64,000 nt of DNA from Jiella avicenniae (GTDB taxonomy: Bacteria; Pseudomonadota; Alphaproteobacteria; Rhizobiales; Rhizobiaceae): positions 1 to 64,000 of the forward strand of contig NZ_JAJUWU010000020.1 in assembly GCF_021390325.1 (NCBI RefSeq), given 5' to 3'. The notes beneath the pieces are model-generated. The model had not been told where the DNA came from. It searched no databases and saw only the letters and a list, made by a program, of their open reading frames with translations. Shown in pieces: positions 51,135 to 60,386 of this stretch. Position numbers and translations under genes: made by a program. Each line of letters begins with the position of its first letter. The first letter of the stretch is position 1.

Positions 51135-53182
51135 GAAGCGTCTCCGCGCGTGATGATGATGTTGAGGGCGTCGTCGACCCGCGCGACGTCCTTCGGGAAG
51201 AGGAGGCTCGTCGCGTCGAACTGGTCGATGACGGCCGGGCCCTCGATCCGCGTCCCCGGCGCGAAGCTGGCGCGGTCGTAGATCGGCGTCTCGATCGCCG
51301 CCTCGCCGTCGAACCAGACCGGCCGGTGCGTGCGCGGCTGCGGCGTCGCGCTGGCGCCGGCGCCGATCGGCGGCGTGCCGGGCGAGGGCAGGCGGCCGAG
51401 CGCCGTCAGGCGCACCGCCATGACGTCCACCGGATCGTCGGGATTGTGGAAGCCGTAGGCCTGCTCGTGAGCCGCGAAGAACAGCCGGCGCAATTCGTCG
51501 ACCGAGGGCAGTTCGTCGACGCCGATCTGCAACTCGTAGTTCTGGCTGGCATAGCGCATGTCGATCGCCAGCTTGCGGCTGCGCGCCTTGGGCTCGACTG
51601 ATTCCGCCTCCCACCAGCCTTCCGCCTCCGTCATCATCGAGGCAACGAGATCGGCGAGTTCGGATGCGTTCTCCTCCGCCAGCGCCAGGCGGCCGGAGCG
51701 CACGAAGCTCTCGGCGCGGTCGGCGACGAGGAGGCCCTGGGCACACAGGATGCCCGGCGAATAGGGGATGATGATCTCCTTGATGCCGAGCGCCCGGGCG
51801 CAGCCTTCGGCATGCAGCGGCCCGGCGCCGCCGAAGGGCATCAGGACGAATTCGCGCGGGTCGTGGCCGCGCTCCACCGAGATGGCGCGGATGGCGCGGA
51901 CCATGTTGGCCGAGACGATGTCGAGGATGCCCTTGGCCGTGCGCTCGACGGTAAAGCCGAGGCTCTCGGCGATCTTGCCGACGGCGCGGCGGGAGGCCTC
52001 GACGTCGAGGGTCATCGAACCGCCGAGAAGGCCGTGGCCGGACAGCCGGCCGAGGACGACGTTGGCGTCGGTGACGGTCGGCTCGGTGCCGCCCCGCCCG
52101 TAGCAGGCCGGGCCCGGCACGGCGCCGGCGCTGACCGGCCCGACCTTGACGAGGCCGTCGCGGTCGAACCAGGCGAGCGAGCCGCCGCCGGCGCCCACCG
52201 TGTTGATGTCGACCATCGGCATGCGCACGGGAAAGCCCGCGACGTCGCGGTCGAAGGAGAGCTTCGTCTCGAGATTGCGGATCAGCGCGACGTCGGCGCT
52301 CGTCCCGCCCATGTCGAGGGTGACGATGTCGGCGCGGCCGGAAAGGCGCGCGGTGTGGATCGCCCCCATCGCGCCCGCCGCCGGGCCGGAAAGAGCCGTG
52401 CGGATGGGGAAGTCGCGGGCCTTGTCGACGGACATCAGGCCGCCGCTCGACTGGTTGATGCCGACCGTCGCGCCCGGCGACATCTCGGCCAGCGCGTCCT
52501 TCAGCGTGGTCATGTAGTGGGAGAAGGCAGGCTGCAGATAGGCGTTGAGCAGCGTCGTCGAGGAGCGCTCGTATTCGCGGAATTCCGGCTGCACCTCGGA
52601 GGACGTCGAGATCGCGATCTCCGGCAAGGCCGCCGCGATGCGCGCCTTCACCGCCTCCTCGTGGGCGGGGTTGAGATAGGAGAAGAGGAAGGCGATGGCG
52701 ACCGCCTCTGCCTTGCAGGCCTTCAGCTTCTCGATCACCGCCTCGACGCTGGCTTCGTCGAGGGGCGTCACCACCTCGCCGGCCGCGCCGATGCGCTCGC
52801 GCACCTCGAAGCGCATCTCGCGCGGGGCCAGCGGCATCGGATGGTCGGCCTTCAGATCGTAGAGCTTCGGCCGAATCTGCCGGCCGATCTCGACGAGGTC
52901 GCGGAAGTTCTCCGTCGTGACCACGGCGACCCGCGCGCCGCGGCGCTGGATCAGCGCGTTCGTCGCGACCGTGGTGCCGTGGGCGAGGTTGCGCACGGCC
53001 GAAAGCGGAAAGCCGGTCTTTTCGGCCAGTTCGCGCAGGCCGGAAACGATCGCGTCGGCGGCATTGTCCGGCGTACTCGACGTCTTGTGGAGCGCGACGG
53101 TGCCCGAGGCTCGATCGAACGCGTAGAAATCGGTGAAGGTGCCGCCGACGTCGACGCCGACGAGCCAGTCATCTGCCTGCAT
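51131..53182 (-). CDS. hyuA: Hydantoinase/oxoprolinase subunit A (HyuA)
   Basis: A 683-residue ATP-binding subunit. The phosphate loop VGVDVGGTFTDFYAFD is the family hallmark; LDMGGTSADVALI is the second actin-fold phosphate motif, and MPFGGAGPLHAEGCARALG follows. I start it at ATG 53182 (MQADDW); ATG 53197 adds five residues but lacks any Shine-Dalgarno. First gene of the eight-gene operon, divergent from a GntR regulator with a TGTATACA palindrome between. Confidence 0.92.
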   Translation of the reverse strand: MQADDWLVGVDVGGTFTDFYAFDRASGTVALHKTSSTPDNAADAIVSGLRELAEKTGFPLSAVRNLAHGTTVATNALIQRRGARVAVVTTENFRDLVEIGRQIRPKLYDLKADHPMPLAPREMRFEVRERIGAAGEVVTPLDEASVEAVIEKLKACKAEAVAIAFLFSYLNPAHEEAVKARIAAALPEIAISTSSEVQPEFREYERSSTTLLNAYLQPAFSHYMTTLKDALAEMSPGATVGINQSSGGLMSVDKARDFPIRTALSGPAAGAMGAIHTARLSGRADIVTLDMGGTSADVALIRNLETKLSFDRDVAGFPVRMPMVDINTVGAGGGSLAWFDRDGLVKVGPVSAGAVPGPACYGRGGTEPTVTDANVVLGRLSGHGLLGGSMTLDVEASRRAVGKIAESLGFTVERTAKGILDIVSANMVRAIRAISVERGHDPREFVLMPFGGAGPLHAEGCARALGIKEIIIPYSPGILCAQGLLVADRAESFVRSGRLALAEENASELADLVASMMTEAEGWWEAESVEPKARSRKLAIDMRYASQNYELQIGVDELPSVDELRRLFFAAHEQAYGFHNPDDPVDVMAVRLTALGRLPSPGTPPIGAGASATPQPRTHRPVWFDGEAAIETPIYDRASFAPGTRIEGPAVIDQFDATSLLFPKDVARVDDALNIIITRGDAS

Positions 53183-53222
53183 TTCGTGCCTGCCCATTTA
53201 TTTGTCAGAAGCGTATGCTGCT

Positions 53223-53230
53223 TGTATACA
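53223..53230. promoter_or_regulatory. GntR-type operator in hyuA/gntR gap
   Basis: TTGTATACAG at 53222-53231 contains the perfect palindrome TGTATACA and fits the GntR-family form with GT and AC half-sites (T-GT-...-AC-A). It lies 41 bases before hyuA and 46 bases before the GntR gene, so one bound dimer could control both. Confidence 0.65.
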
Positions 53231-53275
53231 GCTTGTCAACCGGTCGGCATTCCGATCAGATGCGAGTGGAAGACG

Positions 53276-53992
53276 ATGAGTGACACGACCTCGGAGCCCG
53301 GTAGCGAGCGGGTCTACAGGGACCTGCGCCGGGAGATTCTGCGCCTCGTCCTGAAGCCCGGCGAGGATCTCGACGAAAGCTTCGTCTCGAACCGTTTCGC
53401 CGTGTCGCGCACACCGGTGCGCGAGGCGCTGATCCGGCTGACGGCCGAGGGTCTCGTCACCTCCGCCCGCGGGCGAGGCGCACGCGTGGCGCCGCTCAGC
53501 ATCGGCGATCTCCGGGCGTTCTTCGAGGCATTGGACATCCTCCAGCGCAGCGTGACGCGGCTCGCTGCTTCCCGTCGCCAGGAGAGCGATCTTGCCCGGA
53601 TCGAGACGTTCATGCTCGCCTTCGAGGAGGGGGCGAGGGCGCTGAAAACCGAGATCGTCGCCGACGTGAACTACGACTTCCATTCCGCCATCGCCGATGC
53701 CGCCCGGTCGAGCTTTCTCGCCGCGTCCTACCGGCGAAGCCTGGTCGAGGGGCTGCGCATCGGCTACGTCTCCTTTTCCGAACACGAAGGGCTGGGCGAG
53801 CGCCTGGAGACCCATCTCGCAGCGACCATGCAGGACCACCGGGAGATGTTCGAGGCGATCGCCGGGCGTGACCCCGATACGGCCGAGCGCCTGGCGGGGC
53901 GGCATGTCGAACTGTTCCGCAACCGGATCGCGGCGACCATCCTGTCGACGGACCTGACGCGGCGCATTTCGGCGGTCTCGCCGCTGAGCTGA
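53276..53992 (+). CDS. GntR-family transcriptional regulator, FCD-like
   Basis: A 238-residue regulator. The winged-helix part is VYRDLRREILRLVLKPGEDLDE then VSRTPVREALIRLTAEGLVTS. The C-terminal helical domain (NYDFHSAIADAARSSFL; HREMFEAIAGRD) has the FCD metal-site pattern. ATG 53276 is the only sensible start. Divergent from the hyuAB-TRAP operon and its likely repressor. Confidence 0.9.
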   Translation: MSDTTSEPGSERVYRDLRREILRLVLKPGEDLDESFVSNRFAVSRTPVREALIRLTAEGLVTSARGRGARVAPLSIGDLRAFFEALDILQRSVTRLAASRRQESDLARIETFMLAFEEGARALKTEIVADVNYDFHSAIADAARSSFLAASYRRSLVEGLRIGYVSFSEHEGLGERLETHLAATMQDHREMFEAIAGRDPDTAERLAGRHVELFRNRIAATILSTDLTRRISAVSPLS

Positions 53993-54095
53993 AAGCTGCG
54001 AAACTCGGTGACCGGATCGGCGGCACGTCCGAGAGTCCCGTCAGGACTGCGCTGCAAACCCGCAACACCCGCCTCAGGAATTTGCCGGGGAGCTA

Positions 54096-54120
54096 AAACA
54101 TGACTCGATCAGTCATGTTT
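54096..54120. promoter_or_regulatory. IRO-type (RirA) palindrome before siderophore operon
   Basis: Perfect 10-base arms AAACATGACT and AGTCATGTTT surround CGATC. Inside is TGA-N9-TCA (54101-54115), the form described for the iron-responsive operator read by RirA in rhizobia. It lies 46 bases before the TonB receptor ATG. It could alternatively fold as a 5' mRNA hairpin. Confidence 0.7.
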
Positions 54121-54166
54121 CGTCCGCTACCGGTCGAGCGGTATCGTTTTGAGTCGCGGGTTTCCG

Positions 54167-56371
54167 ATGTATCAGTTTCCGTCCCGTCCTGCCGGTCGGT
54201 CCTTCCGTCAGCGCGCCCTGGCGAGCAGTTTTCTTGCGATGGGGTGGCTCGGCCCGCTCGGCCTGCAGCCGGCGCTCGCCCAGACGGTCGTCCGGCTCGA
54301 CGAGGTCGTGATCGGCAGCGAGGGGAACGGCACGGGAACGGCGGACGGCTCGGCCGGACTTGCCACGCCCGCCCCCGTCGACGGCTACGTCGCCACCGAA
54401 GCGACGGCAGGTGCCAAGGTCGCGACGCCGCTCGCCGAGATTCCCCAGGCGGTCTCGGTGGTCTCCCGCAAGGAACTCGACGACCGTGGCGTCCAGAAGG
54501 TCGACGAGGCGCTGCGCTATACGCCAGGCGTCTTCGCCCAGCCCTTCGGCTCGGATTCCGACACCGACTGGGTCTATATCCGCGGCTTCGACGCCACGCA
54601 GTCGGGCATGTTTCTCGACGGCCTGCAACTCTTCCAATACGCCTTCGGCGGCATCACCATCGATCCGTTCCTGCTCGATCGCATCGAGGTGCTGCGCGGG
54701 CCGGCATCGGTGCTCTACGGCGGCTCCAATGCGGGCGGCATCGTCAACGAGATCTCCAAGCGCGCCGACGGCGCCCATCACGGATATTTCGAGACGGGAG
54801 TCACCGACGATCCCAACGGCTATGTCGGCTTCGACATCGGCGACCAATTCTTCGAGGCCAGCCCCTGGAGCTACCGCGTCGTCGGCCGCGTCAAGGGCGG
54901 CGACACCCAGACCGACCACGCCGACAACTTCCGCGGCGTCGTCGCCCCGAGCCTTCTCTACGAGCCCGACGCCGACACGCGGCTCGAACTCTATGCGACC
55001 TACCAATATGACGACCAGAAACATACCGGCGGCTTCTGGCCCTATGTCGGGACGGTCATCGACGCGCCTTACGGCCGGATCCCGCGCGATCTCTTCTACA
55101 GCGAGCCCGATCTCGACAACTTCAGGTCGAAGCAGGCGAGCATCGGCGCCGATCTCGAGCAGGCGCTGACCGACCAGATCACCCTGCGCTCCAACACCCG
55201 GCTGTTCCACGTCGAGCGCAGCGAATACGGCCCGTACCCGTATGACTTCGACACCACCGACAGCACGCTCTACCGCCTGAACTTCGCCCACGACACCGAG
55301 GCCGATCTCTTCGAGACCGACAACCAGATCGTGTTCGAGGACCAGATCGGCGCGGTCCATCATCAGCTGCTCGCCGGCATCGACTACAAGTACTATCGCA
55401 TCGACCAGTGGCAGGCGACCGGACCGGCGGACCAGCTCGACCCGATCGACCCGAACTACACCGACGATCTCGGAGCGCTCTACGCCCCCTATCTCGACGA
55501 GATCGTCGACATGAACCAGCTCGGCTTCTACGCCCAGGAACAGGCCAAGTTCGGTGACGGCTGGATCCTGACGCTCAACGGTCGCTACGACAACGTCTGG
55601 ATCGACCGCGACGACCGCACCGCGATCGACAACGACTACGACCGCGAGGACGGGGCGGTCAGCGGCCGGGCGGGCCTCGCCTACGAGTTCGCCGGTGGGC
55701 TGACACCCTATGTCAGCGCCTCGCGCTTCTTCCAGCCGCAGATCGGCACCGACACGGCGGGCCTGCCGGTCGGCCCGCAGACCGGCGAGCAGTACGAGGT
55801 CGGCCTGAAATATTCGCCGACCTTCCTCGATGCGAGCTTCACCGCCTCGCTGTTCGATCTCACGCGCCGCAACACCCTGCAGAACCGGACGGTCAACGGC
55901 GCCTTCATCACCGAGGCGCTGGGCGAGGTGCGTTCGCGCGGCGTCGAACTCGAGGCCAGCGTCAATCTCGACGAGGCCTGGAACGTCACCGGCGCCTTCA
56001 CCGCCTACGACCTCGAAATCACCGAGGACGCCGACCGGAGCATCGTCGGCAACCGCCCCTGGCTGATCCCGGAGGTGCTCGCTTCGGCCTGGGTGAACTA
56101 CACCGTCCCGTCGGGCGCCTGGAAGGGTGTGACGGCGGGCGCCGGCATCCGCTATCAGGGCGACAGCTACGCCGACAACGAGAACACGCTGAAGGTGCCG
56201 GACGCCACGGTCTTCGACGTCAAGCTCGGCTACGAGCAGGAGAGCTGGGGCCTCTCGCTCAACGTCAACAACGTCTTCGACAAGAAATACGTCGCCGGCT
56301 GCCAGAGCGCGGCGAGCTGCGCCTATGGCGAGGGTCGGAGCGGCCTGTTGAAGGCGCATTTCTCGTTCTGA
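54167..56371 (+). CDS. TonB-dependent siderophore receptor (FhuA-type)
   Basis: A 734-residue outer-membrane receptor. A signal peptide (RALASSFLAMGWLGPLGLQ, cleavage near ALAQ) is followed by a TonB-box-like VVRLDEVVI. The plug spans about 60-180 (EIPQAVSVVSRKELDDRG; VYIRGFDATQSGMFLDGL; IEVLRGPASVLYGG). The rest is the beta-barrel, ending in the terminal Phe expected for export (KAHFSF). The start is ATG 54167 (MYQFPS); a TTG at 54149 also reads in. The ligand is probably a ferric hydroxamate because of the coupled Fhu-type importer. Confidence 0.93.
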   Translation: MYQFPSRPAGRSFRQRALASSFLAMGWLGPLGLQPALAQTVVRLDEVVIGSEGNGTGTADGSAGLATPAPVDGYVATEATAGAKVATPLAEIPQAVSVVSRKELDDRGVQKVDEALRYTPGVFAQPFGSDSDTDWVYIRGFDATQSGMFLDGLQLFQYAFGGITIDPFLLDRIEVLRGPASVLYGGSNAGGIVNEISKRADGAHHGYFETGVTDDPNGYVGFDIGDQFFEASPWSYRVVGRVKGGDTQTDHADNFRGVVAPSLLYEPDADTRLELYATYQYDDQKHTGGFWPYVGTVIDAPYGRIPRDLFYSEPDLDNFRSKQASIGADLEQALTDQITLRSNTRLFHVERSEYGPYPYDFDTTDSTLYRLNFAHDTEADLFETDNQIVFEDQIGAVHHQLLAGIDYKYYRIDQWQATGPADQLDPIDPNYTDDLGALYAPYLDEIVDMNQLGFYAQEQAKFGDGWILTLNGRYDNVWIDRDDRTAIDNDYDREDGAVSGRAGLAYEFAGGLTPYVSASRFFQPQIGTDTAGLPVGPQTGEQYEVGLKYSPTFLDASFTASLFDLTRRNTLQNRTVNGAFITEALGEVRSRGVELEASVNLDEAWNVTGAFTAYDLEITEDADRSIVGNRPWLIPEVLASAWVNYTVPSGAWKGVTAGAGIRYQGDSYADNENTLKVPDATVFDVKLGYEQESWGLSLNVNNVFDKKYVAGCQSAASCAYGEGRSGLLKAHFSF

Positions 56372-57192
56372 TGACTTCGGGCAGCATGCGGGCCGATGAC
56401 GGGAGCGGCGTCCACCGGGCGCCGCTCTTCCGGCTGGAAGGCGTGGGTTTCACGATCTCCGGCCGGACGATTCTGGACGATCTGGACCTGACGCTGGAGC
56501 CCGGCCGCGTGCACGGTCTGATCGGCCCGAACGGCTCCGGCAAGTCGACCCTCGTCAAGCTGCTGGCCCGGCAGGCGTCTCCGCACCGCGGCACGATCGG
56601 CTTTTCCGGTCGTCCCATCGAAACTTTTGGCGACCGCGAATTCGCCCGGCGGCTCGCCTATCTGCCGCAGACGCCACCGCCGACCGACGGCATGACCGCC
56701 CGCGAACTCGTGGCCCTCGGCCGCTATCCCCATCACGGCGCCCTCGGACGCCTCGGTGCGGCCGACACGGCGGCGATCGACGAGGCCATGGCCCGCACCG
56801 GCACGCGGGAGTTCGCGGCCCGAGCCGTGGACACGCTGTCCGGCGGCGAGCGCCAGCGCGTCTGGCTCGCCATGATGATCGCGCAAGGGGCGAGCTGTCT
56901 CGTCCTCGACGAGCCGACCTCGGCCCTCGACGTCGCCCATCAGGCCGAGATGCTGGAACTCGTCCGGCGGCTTTGCGACGACCACGACCATTCCGTGGTG
57001 ATCGTTCTCCACGACATCAACATGGCGGCCCGCACCTGCGATCGGCTGATCGCCCTGAAGGGCGGAAACATCGTCGCGGACGGGCCTCCATCTGAAATCG
57101 TCGAGCCGGAGATGCTCGAACGGATCTATGGCGTGCGGATGGGCGTCTTCCGCCAGCCCGGCACCGGCGCACCGATCGGCTACGTCGCATGA
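56371..57192 (+). CDS. fhuC: Ferric siderophore ABC transporter ATPase (FhuC-type)
   Basis: A 273-residue ATPase. Walker A is GPNGSGKST, signature LSGGERQRV, Walker [13 protein letters not shown], and the H-loop VLHDINMAAR is of the FepC/FhuC/BtuD kind. The ATG shares one base with the receptor stop and the gene overlaps the next, so the four genes are tightly coupled. Confidence 0.93.
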   Translation: MTSGSMRADDGSGVHRAPLFRLEGVGFTISGRTILDDLDLTLEPGRVHGLIGPNGSGKSTLVKLLARQASPHRGTIGFSGRPIETFGDREFARRLAYLPQTPPPTDGMTARELVALGRYPHHGALGRLGAADTAAIDEAMARTGTREFAARAVDTLSGGERQRVWLAMMIAQGASCLVLDEPTSALDVAHQAEMLELVRRLCDDHDHSVVIVLHDINMAARTCDRLIALKGGNIVADGPPSEIVEPEMLERIYGVRMGVFRQPGTGAPIGYVA

Positions 57193-58088
57193 CGCGCCCC
57201 CGAACCGGGCTGACGCGCCGCGCATTCCTTTCGGCAGTCGGGGCGTCGTTCGCATGTCCGGGCGTCGCCATCGCGGCCGCGGGCGACGGCTTCGCCGTCG
57301 TCGACTGGGCACTGCTCGAAACCGCGCTCGCCCTCGGCCTCGTGCCGCTCGCCGCGCCCGAGCTGATCCTCTATCGCAGGCTCGTCGTCGAACCGCCGGT
57401 GCCGGCGACGGTCCTCGATCTCGGCCTGCGCGGCGCCCTCGGCTTCGAGCGGCTGGCGCTCCTGCGGCCCGGCATCGTCTATGGCAGCAATTACAGCGCC
57501 TGGGCCGCGCCGCAGATCGAGGCGATCGCGCCGTTCGAAGCGTTCGAGCTGTTCGTCCCCGGTGAGCCGCCTTTGGACAAGATCGCGGCGATGACGCTGG
57601 CGCTCGCCGGGGATTTCGGTATCGCGGGGCACGGCCGCGCGGTGGTGGCCCGGGCGCGGGCGGAGCTTGCCGCCCGCCGAACGCAGCTTGCCGGGATCGA
57701 CACCCGCGACGTCCTCCTCGTCGACGTCGGCGACGCCAGCCACGTTCGCGTCTACGGCGCCGATTCGCTGTTCGGCGAGACGCTGGCGCGGCTCGGCCTC
57801 GCCAACGCCTGGATCGGGGGCACCCGCTACAGCGCCACCGCCCCGGTCGGCATCGAGGCGCTGGCCGCCCATCCGCAGGCGTTTCTGATCGTCGTCGGCC
57901 CGGTGCCGCCGGATGCGCGAGCCGAAATGCGCCAGGGCGCGCTGTGGCGGGCGCTTCCCCCGGTGGCGGCGGGGCGCTTCGCCGTCGTCGATCCCTGCAA
58001 CGCCTTCGGCGCCCTGCCGGCGGCGCTGCGCCTCGCCCGTCTGGTGACCGCCGCGCTCCTTTCCGCAAAAGGCCGTTCGCCCGCATGA
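57189..58088 (+). CDS. fhuD: Ferric siderophore-binding protein (FhuD-type)
   Basis: A 299-residue type-III periplasmic binding protein. The N-terminus has a twin-arginine signal (LTRRAFLSAVGASF, cleavage near IAAAG). The mature part starts FAVVDWALLETALALGLVPLAAPE, where the usual pattern of these proteins (Asp, then Leu-Gly-Pro) is visible. ALGFERLALLRPGIVYGSNYSA follows. FhuD is inferred from partnership with FhuB. Confidence 0.88.
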   Translation: MTRPRTGLTRRAFLSAVGASFACPGVAIAAAGDGFAVVDWALLETALALGLVPLAAPELILYRRLVVEPPVPATVLDLGLRGALGFERLALLRPGIVYGSNYSAWAAPQIEAIAPFEAFELFVPGEPPLDKIAAMTLALAGDFGIAGHGRAVVARARAELAARRTQLAGIDTRDVLLVDVGDASHVRVYGADSLFGETLARLGLANAWIGGTRYSATAPVGIEALAAHPQAFLIVVGPVPPDARAEMRQGALWRALPPVAAGRFAVVDPCNAFGALPAALRLARLVTAALLSAKGRSPA

Positions 58089-60070
58089 CGCGGTCGCCGA
58101 ACGATGGGACTGCGGGCCGATTGACCGTCCGAGCGCCCGGAGCGGTCGCCGCCGGCCTCTGGCTGCTGCTGTTCCTGGCGGGGCTCGCGGTCTTCGCCTT
58201 CGCGGCCCGGCAGTCGCTGGTCGGCCTCGCTCCGAGCTTTGCAGGCGACTATCTCGCCTATGGTCTTTCGCCGCGCGCCGCCTTCGCGCTTCTCGGTGGT
58301 GCAGCGCTGGGGCTTGCCGGGGCGCTGCTGCAGCGGACTTTGCGCAATCCCGCCGCCGATGCCTCGACGCTCGGCGTCGGGGCCGGCGCGCAGCTCGCCC
58401 TCGGCGCCGCGACGCTCTTCGCCCCGTCGCTGATCGCCGAGGCACGCAGCCTCGTCGCCTTCGGCGGCGGCGGGGGTGCGCTCGCGCTCGTCCTCTACCT
58501 CGCCCGCAGCCGCAACTACGACCCGGTCACGATGATCCTGTGCGGCCTCGTCGTCTCGCTGGTCTGTGGGGCCCTGTCGGCGACGCTGATCCTCGCCGGC
58601 GGCGATTACATGCTGTCGCTCTATCTGTGGGGCGGCGGCACGCTCGCCCAGACCGGTTGGCGCAACGACGCCGTGCTGGCGAGCCTCCTGATCTCCGCCG
58701 GCCTCGCCGCCTTTCTGCTGCGCCGACCGCTGGCGCTGCTCGGCCTGTCCGACGAGACGGCGAAGAGCCTAGGCGTCTCGACCGCGGCGATCCGCCTGGC
58801 CGTGGTGCTCGTCGCGACGGTGCTTGCCACCACCGTCACGGCCTTTGCCGGCATCATCGGCTTCGTCGGGCTCATGGCCGCCAATCTCGCCCGGCTTTCC
58901 GGCGCCCGGACGCCCGGCGCCCAGCTCCTCGCCGCACCGCTCGTCGGCGCCGTGCTCCTGTTTGCGACCGATGCCGCCGTCCTGGCGATCGAAGCTGTCT
59001 TCGGCACGGGCGTCGCCACCGGCGCGGTGACGGCGCTCATCGGCGGCCCGCTGCTGCTCTGGCTGCTGCCGCGCCTGCCACAACGCGCCACGGCGCCCAT
59101 GGCGACGGCGTTCCGGCGGCTCGCCGCGCCTCGGGCCGTGCTCCTCTGCCTGGCGGCTCTGACGGTCGTCGCCGCCCTCGTTTCGCTGTTGCTGAAGCCC
59201 GACGCCACCGGCTTTTTCCGGGAACAGGCCGACATCGCGGCGCTCCTGCCGCTGCGCTGGCCGCGGCTCCTCGCGGGAGCTTCGGCAAGCGCGATGCTCG
59301 CCGTCGCCGGCGTCGTCCTGCAGCGCTTCACCGCCAATCCGATCGCCAGCCCGGAAGTCCTCGGCATCAGCTCCGGTGCCGGGCTCGGCCTCGCGGCGCT
59401 GCTGCTTGTCGCGCCTTTCGCCGGCACCGGCGCCATGCTCGTCGCCACCGGTGCCGGATCGCTCGCCGCGCTCGCCGCGATCCTGATCTTCGCCCGCGCC
59501 GCGCGGCTCGGCCCGGAGCGGCTGCTCCTCGGCGGCATCGCCGTGGCATCGCTGGCCGGCGCCGGCGTCACGCTGGTGATGGCGCGGGGCGGGCCGGAAG
59601 CCTCGCGGCTGCTCGACTGGATGAGCGGCTCGACGCTGCGGGTGACGTCCGGCCTGGCCCTCGCCGAAGCCGTGCTGGCAGTCCTGCTCCTGCCGCTCGC
59701 TTGCCTCGCCCATCGCTGGCTCGCCGTCCTCGGTCTCGGGGCCGTCACCTCCCGCAGCCTCGGCCTTTCGCCGTCGCGGGCGGGCGGGCTCCTCGTCACG
59801 CTCGCCGCGATCCTGACGGCGGCTGCGACTCTCGCCGTCGGACCGCTGTCCTTCGTCGGGCTGATGGCGCCCCATCTCGCCCGCAGCATGGGCTTTGCCC
59901 GGCCGCGGGAGCAGCTCGTCGGCGCGGCGCTTCTCGGTGCGCTGATCATGATCGCGACGGATACGGCGGCGCGCAGCCTCGCCTTTCCCTATCAACTGCC
60001 GACCGGCCTCTTCGCCGCTCTCGTCGGCGGGCCCTATCTCGTGGCGATGCTGCTGCGCAGAGCCCGCTGA
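58085..60070 (+). CDS. fhuB: Ferric siderophore ABC permease, double-length FhuB
   Basis: A 661-residue permease made of two FecCD-type halves of about 330 residues, as FhuB is, unlike FepD/FepG pairs. Each half repeats the pattern LLQRTLRNPAADASTLGV / VLQRFTANPIASPEVLGI and FVGLMAANLARL / FVGLMAPHLARS. About 20 helices. The ATG overlaps the FhuD stop by four bases. Confidence 0.95.
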   Translation: MTRSPNDGTAGRLTVRAPGAVAAGLWLLLFLAGLAVFAFAARQSLVGLAPSFAGDYLAYGLSPRAAFALLGGAALGLAGALLQRTLRNPAADASTLGVGAGAQLALGAATLFAPSLIAEARSLVAFGGGGGALALVLYLARSRNYDPVTMILCGLVVSLVCGALSATLILAGGDYMLSLYLWGGGTLAQTGWRNDAVLASLLISAGLAAFLLRRPLALLGLSDETAKSLGVSTAAIRLAVVLVATVLATTVTAFAGIIGFVGLMAANLARLSGARTPGAQLLAAPLVGAVLLFATDAAVLAIEAVFGTGVATGAVTALIGGPLLLWLLPRLPQRATAPMATAFRRLAAPRAVLLCLAALTVVAALVSLLLKPDATGFFREQADIAALLPLRWPRLLAGASASAMLAVAGVVLQRFTANPIASPEVLGISSGAGLGLAALLLVAPFAGTGAMLVATGAGSLAALAAILIFARAARLGPERLLLGGIAVASLAGAGVTLVMARGGPEASRLLDWMSGSTLRVTSGLALAEAVLAVLLLPLACLAHRWLAVLGLGAVTSRSLGLSPSRAGGLLVTLAAILTAAATLAVGPLSFVGLMAPHLARSMGFARPREQLVGAALLGALIMIATDTAARSLAFPYQLPTGLFAALVGGPYLVAMLLRRAR

Positions 60071-60386
60071 GCCGCGTCCATCCCCGCCGGCTCTTCTTTG
60101 AAGGGCCACCGGAGACTACTGATCGTCCCGTCCGATGCCGTTTTGTTGTGCGGCTGCAACGTCTGCGTCGAAATGCGGCAATTCGGCGCTTGCGGCAGGC
60201 CGCGGGATCGGCATGATCGGTTCGACCGGCCTCTTTGTCACAGGGCCGGTTAACGCGTCGTTAACCCTTGCGGCGCAGCATCGATCTGTCGCCTCCACTT
60301 GCCAGAGAGCCCGTCTCGCAAGTGCCGAGCGGACGGACCTAAGCGTCGGCCACTCGCCGGCCGCCGCTCTTCGAAGAGGTGTGCCG
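60071..60386. promoter_or_regulatory. Intergenic region with CtrA-type box
   Basis: 316 bases between fhuB and usg. The notable element is the palindrome at 60248-60266 (listed separately). No intrinsic terminator with T-run is seen for the siderophore operon. The frame extending upstream of usg is not supported. Confidence 0.5.
60248..60266. promoter_or_regulatory. CtrA-type binding site before usg
   Basis: GGTTAACG-CGT-CGTTAACC is a 19-base perfect palindrome. It contains TTAA-N7-TTAAC (60250-60265), the full consensus for the cell-cycle regulator CtrA in alphaproteobacteria. It lies 121 bases before the usg start. Confidence 0.7.

Noticed and set aside
54113-56359. A 748-codon minus-strand frame opposite the siderophore receptor.
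   Set aside because: Exact antisense of a receptor with signal peptide, plug and terminal Phe; rich in Val/Gly/Asp as expected from antisense codons.
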